A DNA stretch of 64,000 nucleotides from Rossellomorea vietnamensis (GCF_001305855.1 NZ_LIXZ01000001.1:496001-560000), one strand, 5' to 3'; shown: positions 18,093-26,050, counted from the first letter of the stretch. The notes: a model not told the origin generated them from the sequence alone. Made by a program: numbers and translations.

Positions 18093-19322
18093 TTAAAAAA
18101 GCGTTTCTTCCATCTTTTTCAACCGTTGAACCAGGTAGAACTGACTGAAAAAGATGGAGAAGGTTAAGCCTGCAAGCAGCGTGATCAATCCAGGTAGCCA
18201 TTCTCCTTTTATAAATAGGGGCAGGGAAAACACAAGTGCCTGAATCATCATCGCCTGACTCATGATTTTTTGAAAAGATGATGTTTTCAATTCTCTAGAA
18301 ACCGGGTAAATGAGCACCCAGATCTTATAGTCAAAGCGCTTGAATAATGGAATCATCTGAAAAGCAGTCAAATATAGAAAGACAAGAGCCGTCAGGATAC
18401 TGAAGATGAAAGATGAATTTGAATAAATCAGCAACACACCGATTAGGGTCAAGCGTATATACAGACCTGAATATTCACTTGTCCTCACAAGCGAGCGAAG
18501 ATATAAATAGCGATAGGTTGATGCTTGTGAGAAAGGCGCCTTCACAAGCCAATCGAGCCATTTTCTCCGGTGCACTTTCCCTTTCAGCTTTGGAACATCC
18601 GTGAACATATTGGCGATCCGATAAAAGATCAGCATGCGCTGCTCTTCAAGATTGATCAATAAATCCCATTTAAGGTTCTTACCCTTTGTTGCTTGATGAA
18701 AATAAAATGCATAGCCTAGCATCAAGACGGCGACGACGATTGTCATCCAAAGGTCAGCTCCCGATAACACAAGGAACACAAGAGCCCCACTCAACAGAAA
18801 ACGGACCAGGTTGTCCGTCAGGTGAGCTTCCCTCTCCTGAAACCTTAACATGAACCAGCGAACATAAAGATTCCATATTTTTATGATCAATATTAAGGCA
18901 AGTAACGGAAAGAAGCTTCTGAAACTGTTTCCGGATACAGCTACATACATAGGCATAAGGGCAGCCAGGACAAGGAGCTGAATATAGGATTGGAACATGA
19001 AGCTGATCCAGATGCATTTCGTAAAATAACTGGATAAGCGTCCTTCTAGAGGTAGAAGAAATACAGCATCCGCTTCCCGGAGAAATGTGTATACGGGACT
19101 CCATGCCAATAAAAGACCAAGAATGACCGCCATGATGAGAGGAGCCGGGAATGTTGGCTCTAGTGTCTTCACCCACTGATTATACGTAAATGCCGCGCCC
19201 CCCAAAGCAAAGATCAGGACGAATAATAAATGATCATTGAACATGTACTTCAAATACTTTTGAAGTTCCTGGTTATACTCTACAATCCGCTTTTTCCAGA
19301 TGCCCTCCACGTTATTCATCAT
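18093..19322 (-). CDS. ecsB: ABC transporter membrane subunit EcsB
   Basis: 409 aa, around eight to ten transmembrane helices in two groups (residues 30-190 and 285-395) with a cytoplasmic loop between (about 205-275, LLINLEEQRMLIFYRIANMFTDVPKLKG). This matches EcsB, the membrane part of the EcsAB exporter. Its start overlaps the end of ecsA by 11 bp, so the two are translationally linked. In B. subtilis ecs mutants are defective in protein secretion, competence and RasP-dependent proteolysis. Confidence 0.9.
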   Translation of the reverse strand: MMNNVEGIWKKRIVEYNQELQKYLKYMFNDHLLFVLIFALGGAAFTYNQWVKTLEPTFPAPLIMAVILGLLLAWSPVYTFLREADAVFLLPLEGRLSSYFTKCIWISFMFQSYIQLLVLAALMPMYVAVSGNSFRSFFPLLALILIIKIWNLYVRWFMLRFQEREAHLTDNLVRFLLSGALVFLVLSGADLWMTIVVAVLMLGYAFYFHQATKGKNLKWDLLINLEEQRMLIFYRIANMFTDVPKLKGKVHRRKWLDWLVKAPFSQASTYRYLYLRSLVRTSEYSGLYIRLTLIGVLLIYSNSSFIFSILTALVFLYLTAFQMIPLFKRFDYKIWVLIYPVSRELKTSSFQKIMSQAMMIQALVFSLPLFIKGEWLPGLITLLAGLTFSIFFSQFYLVQRLKKMEETLF

Positions 19323-20055
19323 GGGATTCTTCCTTTGTCAGCTGGATATATATATCATCCAAGGTGGCTTCAGGCATGGTAAATTCACTGCGAAGCTCTT
19401 CAAGAGTCCCTTTTGCCCGGATTTTCCCTTCATGAAGGATGATAAATGAATCGCAATATCTCTCGGCCGTAGCTAATATGTGGGTAGACATGAGGATGCC
19501 CGCCCCATTTTGTTTCATTTCCTGCATCCAATCAAGTAAAGACTGGATCCCGAGTGGGTCCAATCCAACAAACGGTTCGTCTATGATGTACAGACTGGGC
19601 TGGATAAGAAACGCACACATGATCATCACTTTTTGTTTCATCCCTTTTGAAAAATGGGCAGGAAACCAACTCATCTTCTTCTCCATGCGGAACGCTTTTA
19701 ATAATTTATCGATTCTTCCCTTATATTCCGCATCTGACAATCCGTAGGCCATGGCCGTAAGCTTCAGGTGCTCCTCCAAGGTTAATTCATCATATAAAAT
19801 AGGTGTTTCCGGTATGTATGAGAATTGCTTGCGGTATTGATCCGCATCCTTTTTCAACGTATGGCCATTGATGGAAACTTCGCCTTGCTTTGCCTCCATG
19901 AGTCCGATGATATGCTTGATGGTCGTACTTTTACCGGCTCCGTTCAATCCGATTAATCCAACAATTTCATTCGAATGAATGGAAAAGGAAATATCCTTCA
20001 AAACCGGCTTCCTTGTATACCCGCCAACAAGGTGCTTAATTTCTAATAAAGACAC
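19312..20055 (-). CDS. ecsA: ABC transporter ATPase EcsA
   Basis: 247 aa from GTG at 20055, preferred because AAAGGA lies 11 bases upstream and the product then equals B. subtilis EcsA in length; a TTG three codons earlier (20064) is possible but sits only two to three bases from that site. Walker A GLNGAGKST (about 37-45), signature FSKGMKQK, Walker B SLYIIDEPFVGLDP and the switch His in STHIL are intact. It drives the EcsB permease. Confidence 0.9.
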   Translation of the reverse strand: MSLLEIKHLVGGYTRKPVLKDISFSIHSNEIVGLIGLNGAGKSTTIKHIIGLMEAKQGEVSINGHTLKKDADQYRKQFSYIPETPILYDELTLEEHLKLTAMAYGLSDAEYKGRIDKLLKAFRMEKKMSWFPAHFSKGMKQKVMIMCAFLIQPSLYIIDEPFVGLDPLGIQSLLDWMQEMKQNGAGILMSTHILATAERYCDSFIILHEGKIRAKGTLEELRSEFTMPEATLDDIYIQLTKEESHDE

Positions 20056-20205
20056 GAGCAGCAACGTCCTTTCTCTTCTATATGTATTATTTCTATTTTA
20101 TCAAAACTTTAAAGCAAAGGCATGCTTTGAATATGAATCATTTTCCCAACAGATCTCTAAATAAGAACAAGCAAGTAATTTGTCGAGATCACTTTCTACT
20201 ACACC

Positions 20206-20338
20206 GCTATTGATTTCCGTGCAAGACTTCGCTTTCCTCGGGGCGGAAGGCAAGCCTCCTCGTCGCTTACGCTCCTGCGGGGTCTTACCTATTCCGCTTT
20301 TCCCGCAGGAGTCTTCGTCTTGCACTCCAATCAATAGC
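20206..20338. repeat. Palindromic element 1 (133 bp, 22-bp terminal inverted repeats)
   Basis: Ends are near-perfect inverted repeats (GCTATTGATTTCCGTGCAAG... against the complement of the 3' end ...CTTGCACTCCAATCAATAGC, about 19 of 22 matching). The interior holds CGCTTTCCTCGGGGCG, GCCTCCTCG and CTGCGGGGTCTT blocks. The reverse complement of element 2 shows the same blocks in the same order, so both belong to one family. Non-coding. Confidence 0.75.
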
Positions 20339-20566
20339 TAGCCCCTGCTGTAACTGAATGCGCTTTAGATTGCAAAAATTCCGTTTCACCGGGTTTTCGT
20401 TTTTCATACCCAGGCTATAGTTTTCGAATGTTCGGTCGTTTGGAAGTATTAGCAGAGGCATTACTACAACTAAAATGATAAGAGTGCTGTGCTGTATTCA
20501 ATGGTGTAGCAATCTCGTCATTAAATTGTTTTAGTTTAACACTTCACTTGGAAAGTTGATTCTCGC

Positions 20567-20804
20567 TGCAGGTGCTCGACTCCGACGGGAATAGCGGGAA
20601 AGTACGAAAAGCGGAGGCGGCTCGCCCAGCCCCGACAAGCATAAGATGAATGGGCCGAGAAGGCGCTTTTTGCCTTATTGGACCATTTAGCTTATGACCT
20701 CGAGGGGCTAGCCGCCGTAGCTAGACAGTTGAGACCCCGCAGGGCAAAGCCCGAGGAGGCTCAACTCACGCCCCGCGGAAAGCGAGCACCTGCAGCGGAA
20801 ATCA
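20567..20804. repeat. Palindromic element 2 (238 bp, 22-bp terminal inverted repeats), inverted relative to element 1
   Basis: Terminal repeats: TGATTCTCGCTGCAGGTGCT at the left against AGCACCTGCAGCGGAAATCA at the right (two mismatches). A nested inverted repeat lies inside, AGCCCCGACAAGCATAAG (about 20628-20645) against CTTATGACCTCGAGGGGCT (about 20692-20710). Such GC-rich, foldable elements without a transposase are common in Bacillaceae genomes; here they break the otherwise AT-rich spacer. Confidence 0.75.
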
Positions 20805-20849
20805 GCCAGCACTCACTTCTTCTCAGGTGGAAGTTTTCACGACAAACGG

Positions 20850-20879
20850 TTGAAGAACACACCTTCCATATTTTAGTAT
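20850..20879 (+). promoter_or_regulatory. Possible promoter for the array transcript
   Basis: TTGAAG, 18-base spacer, TAGTAT. A modest sigma-A match placed 60 bases before the first array motif. Confidence 0.3.
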
Positions 20880-20930
20880 TCATAACCATCATGCTTTCTG
20901 CACAACATATTATCAGAAGGGGCCAGCAAT

Positions 20931-21345
20931 AAGAAAAAGGGGATGGTTGTTAAAGACCAGCTAACCGATTTCACTATTGTGTACGACTTGAAGGATTCGT
21001 CGTCTTCTTTAGTGAATGACACACTCACCCAATTCATTTCATCAAAAAATTGATAAATGAGGTGTTTGTTAAAGCACATTTTGACTAAATCAACTTTCTT
21101 ACTAAGCTTTCTTTAGCCTACAAGATAAGGGGATGGTCAGTTTGCACAGAGTCATTCATGTTTCTAACGATTTACACATATCATCCTTATAGCAAATGAG
21201 GTGTTTGTCCAAGACGGCTAACAGTTTCTATTGTCTGAATGCTTAAATAGCAAAAAGATAAGGGGATGGTCGCATTGAACAATGTTCATTCTACCCAAGA
21301 ATGGTATCACTACAGTAGCTACTAGCGAATGAGGTGTTTATCAAA
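20931..21345 (+). repeat. Alternating array of two G-rich motifs (A-B-A-B-A-B)
   Basis: Motif A (AAGGGGATGGTY) occurs with its ATG at 20943, 21133 and 21266; motif B (AAATGAGGTGTTTRTY) with its ATG at 21057, 21196 and 21329. A-to-B distances are 114, 63 and 63 bases; B-to-A 76 and 70. Each A motif opens a short reading frame (36, 19 and 19 codons) that ends 0-1 codons before the B motif, and B always lies in that same frame. B opens frames of 19, 16 and 12 codons all beginning MRCL. Sequence between motifs is diverged. Confidence 0.65.
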
Positions 21346-21390
21346 GAGAATGAAGCCTGACATTTAAACCTTTAGAGTTTTACCCCTTCT

Positions 21391-21436
21391 AAGAAGAGAG
21401 GCAGGAAAATCGTTCCTGTCTCTTCTTCATTTATTT
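21391..21436 (+). terminator. Terminator between the array and hit
   Basis: Stem of about 14 bp, AAGAGAGGCAGGAA with TTCCTGTCTCTT, four- to five-base loop, then CATTTATTTTTAC. Confidence 0.75.
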
Positions 21437-21486
21437 TTACTTTAATGGTAAAATACATACACTATTACTGAAAGGTGGAAATGAGC

Positions 21487-21909
21487 ATGAGTGACTGTAT
21501 TTTTTGTAAAATCACCGATGGAGAAATCCCGGCTATGAAAGTGTACGAAGATGACCATGTGCTTGCGTTTCTTGACATCAGCCAAGTGACGAAAGGCCAC
21601 ACACTCCTTATTCCGAAAGTACATAAAGAAAATGTCTACGAGCTGACCCCTGATGTGGCAAGTCACATCTTCTCTGTAGCACCAAAGATCGCAAACAGCA
21701 TCAAGGCTGAGTTTAACCCTGTGGGAATGAATCTTTTAAGCAATGCAGGTGAAGAAGCGGGACAATCCGTCTTCCATTTCCACATGCACTTCATACCACG
21801 CTACGGCAATGGAGATGGTTTCGGAGCAGTATGGAAAACCCATAACGACGACTACAGCCACGAAGATTTAAAAACGATCGCGGATTCCATCGCCAGTCAT
21901 CTGTCATAG
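21487..21909 (+). CDS. hit: HIT-family protein Hit
   Basis: 140 aa from ATG 21487, eight bases after AGGTGG; in-frame ATG 21481 and GTG 21475 lie too close to that site. Histidine-triad nucleotide-binding protein: CIFCKI near the N terminus (zinc-type Cys pair) and the triad QSVFHFHMHFIPRY (H-x-H-x-H). The family hydrolyses nucleoside phosphoramidates and dinucleotide tetraphosphates. Divergent from ecsA across a 1.4-kb spacer, whereas the two genes are close in B. subtilis. Confidence 0.93.
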   Translation: MSDCIFCKITDGEIPAMKVYEDDHVLAFLDISQVTKGHTLLIPKVHKENVYELTPDVASHIFSVAPKIANSIKAEFNPVGMNLLSNAGEEAGQSVFHFHMHFIPRYGNGDGFGAVWKTHNDDYSHEDLKTIADSIASHLS

Positions 21910-21914
21910 AATTG

Positions 21915-21954
21915 AAAGCCCGGCCCTTTGTGAGTAAAGCGGCCGGGCTTTTTT
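21915..21954 (+). terminator. Terminator after hit
   Basis: Perfect stem AAGCCCGGCC/GGCCGGGCTT followed by T residues. Confidence 0.9.
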
Positions 21955-22032
21955 CAGAAATATTCATCTTTGACACCCAGTCTCTCTGTGTTATAATGTA
22001 CCTATCTTTTCGCTAATGGCAACAGTGCACAT

Positions 22033-22078
22033 TAGGAGAAGCAGAATACAAAGTATAGCTTAGTTGAGGAGAGATGAG
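22033..22078 (+). promoter_or_regulatory. TRAP (MtrB) RNA-binding site overlapping the trpP ribosome-binding site
   Basis: Five triplets in perfect 5-base phase: TAG 22056, TAG 22061, GAG 22066, GAG 22071, GAG 22076, each separated by two bases. GAG at 22036 is also in phase, and a TAG lies at 22033. The last three cover the Shine-Dalgarno region directly before the ATG at 22081. In B. subtilis tryptophan-loaded TRAP binds such triplets and blocks trpP translation. Confidence 0.85.
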
Positions 22079-22080
22079 AA

Positions 22081-22617
22081 ATGAATACAAAAACACTTGT
22101 ATCCCTGTCATTATTAGTAGGGATCGGAGCAGTTCTGCACACAGTGATCCCGGGCATATTCTTAGGAATGAAGCCGGATATGATGCTGACGATGATGTTC
22201 TTGGGAATCATTCTGTTCCCTGCAAAGAAAAACGTCTTGCTATTAGGTTTACTGACAGGAGTCATTTCAGGATTGACAACACAATTCCCTGGTGGATTCT
22301 TACCAAACCTGATCGATAAACCGGTCACGGCATTCGTTTTTTACGGATTATTCCTGGCAACAAAGAAAATCACTCGTTCACTGTTAGGCGCTTCTGTTCT
22401 AACCGCAATCGGCACCCTCGTATCAGGAAGTATTTTCCTTATTTCTGCATATGTGATCGTAGGCCTGCCTGGAGCTTTCTTCGCTCTATTCGCAGCAGTC
22501 GTACTTCCGGCAACACTTGTGAACGCCGGCGCAATGTTCGTTGTGTATCCGATTATCAACGGTATCTTAAAACGTTCAACCATTCGAGAAGCTGTCACAA
22601 CAGAACAGCTATCCTAA
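22081..22617 (+). CDS. trpP: Tryptophan transporter TrpP
   Basis: 178 aa, five to six hydrophobic segments, hydrophobic throughout with GMKPDMMLTMMFLGI and GLTTQFPGGFLPNLIDKPVTAFVFY, the signature of TrpP (YhaG), a probable tryptophan uptake protein. The ATG follows a run of GAG/UAG triplets that both contains the ribosome-binding site and forms a TRAP target, so translation should fall when tryptophan is abundant. Monocistronic, ended by a terminator. Confidence 0.9.
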   Translation: MNTKTLVSLSLLVGIGAVLHTVIPGIFLGMKPDMMLTMMFLGIILFPAKKNVLLLGLLTGVISGLTTQFPGGFLPNLIDKPVTAFVFYGLFLATKKITRSLLGASVLTAIGTLVSGSIFLISAYVIVGLPGAFFALFAAVVLPATLVNAGAMFVVYPIINGILKRSTIREAVTTEQLS

Positions 22618-22630
22618 ACGAAATAATAAA

Positions 22631-22678
22631 AACACCCTCCATGTTTGTGATCCTTCACATAATGGGGGGTTTTTTTTA
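22631..22678. terminator. Terminator after trpP
   Basis: Stem ACCCTCCATGT against ACATAATGGGGGGT (one bulge), then eight T residues on plus; shared by the converging small gene. Confidence 0.8.
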
Positions 22679-22873
22679 TTAACTGACTGCAAACCAGAGC
22701 AGTATCCCTATGAGAAACGTAATCAATCCACCTGCACCCAATATGGTCGCACGCTTTTTCAATATATTTTTAGGAGGATACATTCCAGGTCTTTGAATAC
22801 TAATGAAGTTATATACCATACTTAGAAATAAAACAGTACTGAGAGCAAAGAAACCAAAGATTATTCCATCCAT
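22679..22873 (-). CDS. Small two-helix membrane protein
   Basis: 64 aa. Two hydrophobic helices (about 3-24 and 45-63) joined by a basic Pro-containing loop (QRPGMYPPKNILKKR). GGGGGAGG precedes the ATG by 11-12 bases. Converges on trpP. Not recognised as a named family. Confidence 0.65.
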   Translation of the reverse strand: MDGIIFGFFALSTVLFLSMVYNFISIQRPGMYPPKNILKKRATILGAGGLITFLIGILLWFAVS

Positions 22874-23038
22874 GCTGTTAGGACCTCCCCCCTCTTCACC
22901 ACCTCTTTTCTTATTTTTATGCGTTTGAAGAGAAAGATATGAACCGACTTGTTTTAATCTGTTCTAAAAGGGAAAAGGAGAATACAAACTGATTGTAGAA
23001 ATATAGTATTATAGAAATAGAAGAACGAGGTGAACATA

Positions 23039-23410
23039 GTGAATAAAAAATCTCTTGCTTACGGATTATTAATCGGTGGAGTGGTCGGAGGAATCGCATC
23101 CCTGCTGACATCCCCTTCATCAGGTAAAGAAATCCGTGCACAAATCAAAGACAAAAAAGACGATTGGACAGCGGTCATCGAGGAGATGAAAGGCCACATC
23201 GGTGAATTGAAAGAGTCCATCGGCACCCTGTCACAGGAAGGAAAGGAAACCGTCCTTCAGCTTTCCAAGGATCTTCAAGCTTCCTTCAAGCAGTGGCAGG
23301 CTTCAACCGAGCCGAACAACCAGCGTCTTCAGGAAGAAATCCAATCCATCCAACGAACCATCGAAGAGCTGGAAAAATCGATCAACTCAGCCAACACGAC
23401 GAATCAGTAA
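23039..23410 (+). CDS. yhaH: YhaH, YtxH-type membrane-anchored protein
   Basis: 123 aa from GTG at 23039 with CGAGGTG upstream (a GTG nine bases earlier overlaps that site). An N-terminal Gly-rich hydrophobic segment (YGLLIGGVVGGIASLLTSPSSGKEIR) is the YtxH-like anchor; the rest is helical and charged, with coiled-coil character (about 40-123). Position between trpP and scoC matches B. subtilis yhaH. Function unknown; the class is often stress related. Confidence 0.82.
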   Translation: MNKKSLAYGLLIGGVVGGIASLLTSPSSGKEIRAQIKDKKDDWTAVIEEMKGHIGELKESIGTLSQEGKETVLQLSKDLQASFKQWQASTEPNNQRLQEEIQSIQRTIEELEKSINSANTTNQ

Positions 23411-23783
23411 CCCTATCCCCGTTTTGCCATTCACCCATTTATGGGTTTTGGCTTACGGGGATTCTATTTTATTTAAAATAAAATTTATTTTCCTCTCGAT
23501 TTTTTTCAGAATAGTGATTCCCTATACGAATCCCATCATTACAGGGTTCAAACCCTCTTATATTTCCAATTTGAAGCCGGTAAACCAACCAGAAATTATA
23601 TACTTCGAAAAATTTTGTCAATTTAGCCTTTATTAATTATTACTTTATTGGCATAATAAAATATAAGCGCTTTCTTTTTTAATGACCGTTGTTTCAGTGA
23701 ATCCTTTGGAACGGCTTACAACGCAACCATTTCAAGAACAGCTTATACTAAAAAAAGATTTTCAAGCAAAGTGGGTGAATGAG
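23411..23783. other. Spacer between yhaH and scoC
   Basis: Begins with the yhaH terminator (23414-23470). The remainder is AT-rich; a TTGTCA-N17-TATTAC pair near 23615-23645 could be a scoC promoter. The frame is open upstream of the scoC start, but B. subtilis ScoC begins near residue 35 of that longer reading, so it is treated as non-coding. Confidence 0.5.
23414..23470 (+). terminator. Terminator after yhaH
   Basis: Long broken stem: ATCCCCGT, GCCA and ACCCAT pair in order with ATGGGT, GGC and ACGGGGAT around a two-base loop, followed by a T-rich tail. Confidence 0.8.
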
Positions 23784-24359
23784 ATGAAGGAAAGAGAATT
23801 TACTCTGAAAGAGGCAATGCTCTTCAGTCAAAGGATGGCTCAGCTTAGTAAAGCTTTGTGGAAGGCCATTGAAAAGGACTGGCAGCAATGGCTCAAGCCA
23901 TACGACTTAAATATCAATGAACATCATATTCTCTGGATTGCGTATCATTTAAAGGGTGCTTCCATTTCGGACGTGGCCAAATTCGGTGTTATGCATGTTT
24001 CTACGGCATTTAACTTTTCGAAGAAATTAGAGGAACGTGAACTTCTTGAGTTTTCCAAACGGGAGAATGATAAGCGGAATACTTATATTCAACTGACGGC
24101 CAAGGGGGAAAATATCCTTCTCGATCTAATGAAGAACTATCAGCCTGAAAATCATTCCATCTTCCAGGGAGTGGCTCCATTACGGGAATTATATGGTAAG
24201 TTCCCTGAAATGATCGAAATGATGACCGTCGTCCGTAATATTTATGGAAATGATTTTATGGAAATATTCGAAAAGTCATTTCACAATATTGAAAATGATT
24301 TTTCTGATGATAATGGTAAGCTCGGTGAACTATTTGAAGATGAGGAAGAGCTGGCCTGA
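23784..24359 (+). CDS. scoC: MarR-type transition-state regulator ScoC (Hpr)
   Basis: 191 aa from ATG 23784 (GTGGGTG upstream, weak). The winged helix is almost identical to B. subtilis Hpr, for example [37 protein letters not shown] and NDKRNTY. ScoC represses extracellular protease, sporulation and peptide-transport genes at the transition to stationary phase. The acidic C-terminal tail differs from relatives, as is usual. It converges with yhaI; only one base separates the two stops. Confidence 0.92.
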   Translation: MKEREFTLKEAMLFSQRMAQLSKALWKAIEKDWQQWLKPYDLNINEHHILWIAYHLKGASISDVAKFGVMHVSTAFNFSKKLEERELLEFSKRENDKRNTYIQLTAKGENILLDLMKNYQPENHSIFQGVAPLRELYGKFPEMIEMMTVVRNIYGNDFMEIFEKSFHNIENDFSDDNGKLGELFEDEEELA

Positions 24360-24360
24360 T

Positions 24361-24690
24361 CTACAAGCTCTTCTGAAATTGTTTCATCAAAGCTGGATAA
24401 ATATTTTGAACCAGGCAACCTTCTACGACTTCATGCACCTTCAGCTTTGCATGAAGCTCATCTTCAAATTCTTTAAAAAGCGGAGTATTGTATACGAACC
24501 CTTCCGCTTTTTGTTTTTCAAGTTTCATGCTCAATCTATCACAAGTTTGAAAGAACTCCTTCACTTCCTTCTCTGACAGCCCATTTCGAATGATCAGACG
24601 ATTAAAGGGAAACCCATTTTCGGGACACATTTCCACCATCAACCTATGATGGTATTCAAGTTTTTCTATTCGCTTCATTAGTTCGTGCAT
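24361..24690 (-). CDS. yhaI: YhaI (DUF1878) protein
   Basis: 109 aa from the ATG at 24690; a GTG nine bases upstream overlaps the GCGGGTG ribosome site. All-helical, charged, soluble protein with RIEKLEYHHRLMVEM at the start and FPFNRLIIRNGLSEKEVKEFF, resembling YhaI, which neighbours hpr in B. subtilis. No catalytic motif seen; function unknown. Confidence 0.75.
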   Translation of the reverse strand: MHELMKRIEKLEYHHRLMVEMCPENGFPFNRLIIRNGLSEKEVKEFFQTCDRLSMKLEKQKAEGFVYNTPLFKEFEDELHAKLKVHEVVEGCLVQNIYPALMKQFQKSL

Positions 24691-24873
24691 CGTTATCACC
24701 CGCTATTTATCTCATACTCTTATTGTACAAAACTATAACATACATGTCGCCCAAAACTCTCTCCAAAAAATAAGAAAAATCCTTCGAAAATGTATTGATT
24801 TTTTCCGGCAATCGTAATAAAGTATGTAAAGCACTTAATTAACCACTATTCGTCTAATGGAGGCGATTTTTTT

Positions 24874-25410
24874 ATGCATTGCTGGAAAACAATCAATCTG
24901 GAAAAACAATTTGGATTCTACCGAGTCTTTTTACTTTCATCCATCATCATGATGATGGTATTCTCATTAATATACGTACCAATCAACTTACTATTTCCGA
25001 GTGCTTTTTACGATAAGCATTTCCTGGGATTCTTCGTGGGACTGGTCAGTATCTATCCATTGCATAAATTTTTTCACATCGTGCCCATCTTGCCTTTTGT
25101 GAGAAAAATAAAATGCAAATGCAATAGAAAAATGTATTTTTTGCCGATACTTTCATTGCGGGTGGATCAGCCAATTTCAAAATACCGTTATTTGGTCGCC
25201 CTTGTGGCTCCATTCTTTGTACTGAACAGTATTTTATTATACGGGTGCTTCCATTTCCCACACTATTCGCATTACTTTACAATGCTCCTTGCATTTCATT
25301 CAGGGATCTGTGCCATTGATTTCATTTATGCGAAACAGTTGATGGACTCACCAAGGAATGCATTAATCGAAGAAAATGAAGATGGATATGAAATATTGAT
25401 TTATCAGTAA
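24874..25410 (+). CDS. DUF3267-type membrane protein with a modified HxxxH motif (YhaJ-like)
   Basis: 178 aa with four hydrophobic segments (about 18-40, 47-63, 108-128, 131-148). DUF3267 members are described as putative zincins with HExxH; here the motif in the second helix region reads HKFFH (residues 64-68), so the usual Glu is Lys and proteolytic activity is doubtful. A short cytoplasmic acidic tail follows. Position after scoC/yhaI fits B. subtilis yhaJ. TAATGGAGG is upstream of the ATG. Confidence 0.65.
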   Translation: MHCWKTINLEKQFGFYRVFLLSSIIMMMVFSLIYVPINLLFPSAFYDKHFLGFFVGLVSIYPLHKFFHIVPILPFVRKIKCKCNRKMYFLPILSLRVDQPISKYRYLVALVAPFFVLNSILLYGCFHFPHYSHYFTMLLAFHSGICAIDFIYAKQLMDSPRNALIEENEDGYEILIYQ

Positions 25411-25472
25411 GGATGATGGATGGCCATTGATGCATACACTCGATGGATGAAATCATCCTTCTCTTATTTTTC
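25409..25472 (+). terminator. Terminator after the DUF3267 gene
   Basis: AAGGATGAT/ATCATCCTT stem with a long internal region, then CTCTTATTTTTC. The stem overlaps the stop codon. Confidence 0.65.
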
Positions 25473-25627
25473 AGGATAATTGCTTTCATTTTCCTGTTCT
25501 TCATACCGGAAGGGCCTCATATACCAAAAAAGCTTCATTTACATGAACGTAGGCAACACTCTTGCTACCAATTAGGGAAATAATTTGGTAATGTATAGTC
25601 TATAGGAGATAACGGGGAGGGGTTTGG

Positions 25628-25807
25628 ATGATCTCCATGTTTTTAGTATTTGCTGTCTTCATTTTATTTTATATAAATAAAATGACCAACGCATTATGTT
25701 TACAAAAAGAAATACCTGAAGAACGCCAACCTAAGGTATTTAGGACCATCAATATCCTAATCACCATACTGCTGGTTTCTTCTTACATAGAGATACTATT
25801 TACATAG
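25628..25807 (+). CDS. Small membrane protein, 59 aa
   Basis: Starts at ATG 25628, five bases after GGGGAGGGG, an excellent ribosome site. Two hydrophobic helices (about 2-18 and 40-58) flank a short charged segment (QKEIPEERQPKVFR). Followed at once by a strong terminator, which supports a real gene. No named family recognised. Confidence 0.65.
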   Translation: MISMFLVFAVFILFYINKMTNALCLQKEIPEERQPKVFRTINILITILLVSSYIEILFT

Positions 25808-25822
25808 AACATGAAATGTAAG

Positions 25823-25858
25823 AAAAAAGCAGATCCGAAAAACCGGATCTGCTTTTTA
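25823..25858. terminator. Bidirectional terminator
   Basis: Perfect stem AAAAGCAGATCCG/CGGATCTGCTTTT with a six-base loop between the 59-aa gene and the first YjcZ-type gene. Confidence 0.92.
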
Positions 25859-25869
25859 ATTTATTTATA

Positions 25870-25965
25870 TTAGCAAACGTATGCTGCACCAATGATGATT
25901 AACAAAATGAATAAAACTACGATTAACGCGAAACCTCCGCCGTACCCGCCGCAAGCACCTGACAT
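25870..25965 (-). CDS. YjcZ-family sporulation mini-protein 1 (31 aa)
   Basis: 31 aa. An N-terminal Gly/Tyr/Cys-rich head (MSGACGGYGGGF) precedes the invariant membrane helix ALIVVLFILLIIIGAAYV, the YjcZ/SscA-type pattern found in spores. AAAGGAGG lies upstream of the ATG. One of three consecutive paralogues on this strand. Confidence 0.88.
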   Translation of the reverse strand: MSGACGGYGGGFALIVVLFILLIIIGAAYVC

Positions 25966-26015
25966 ATGCGCTTCCTCCTTTCATGTATGAAAAGCATAAA
26001 CATATGAATATGAAG

Positions 26016-26050
26016 CAAAAGGGGCCAGCCTTTCTTAAGGTATTGCCCCC
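26016..26050 (-). terminator. Terminator between YjcZ-type genes 2 and 1
   Basis: GGGGGC/GCTGGCCCC-type stem followed by TTTTGC on the minus strand. Confidence 0.6.

Larger units (their letters stand above)
20886..21436 (+). ncRNA. Candidate non-coding or peptide-coding transcript carrying the alternating motif array
   Basis: Proposed from three observations: a possible promoter at 20850-20879, the ordered motif array at 20931-21345 and a terminator hairpin at 21391-21436 that ends before the hit gene. No known RNA family (RNase P, tmRNA, SRP, 6S, riboswitches) was recognised. Whether it acts as RNA or through very short peptides is open. Confidence 0.3.
20056..21486. other. Gene-poor region between ecsA and hit
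   Basis: 1.4 kb with no convincing protein gene. It contains two palindromic elements (20206-20338 and 20567-20804) and an alternating motif array with a terminator (20931-21436). The gaps 20056-20205, 20339-20566 and 20805-20849 are AT-rich with no structure that I can name. Confidence 0.7.

Noticed and set aside
20678..20932. 84-codon open frame
   Set aside because: It starts inside palindromic element 2 and owes its length to the GC-rich repeat; no ribosome site and composition unlike local genes.
20931..21345. Motif array considered as a CRISPR
   Set aside because: Two alternating motifs of 12-16 bases rather than one 24-40-base repeat, spacers of unequal length, and no cas genes in the window.
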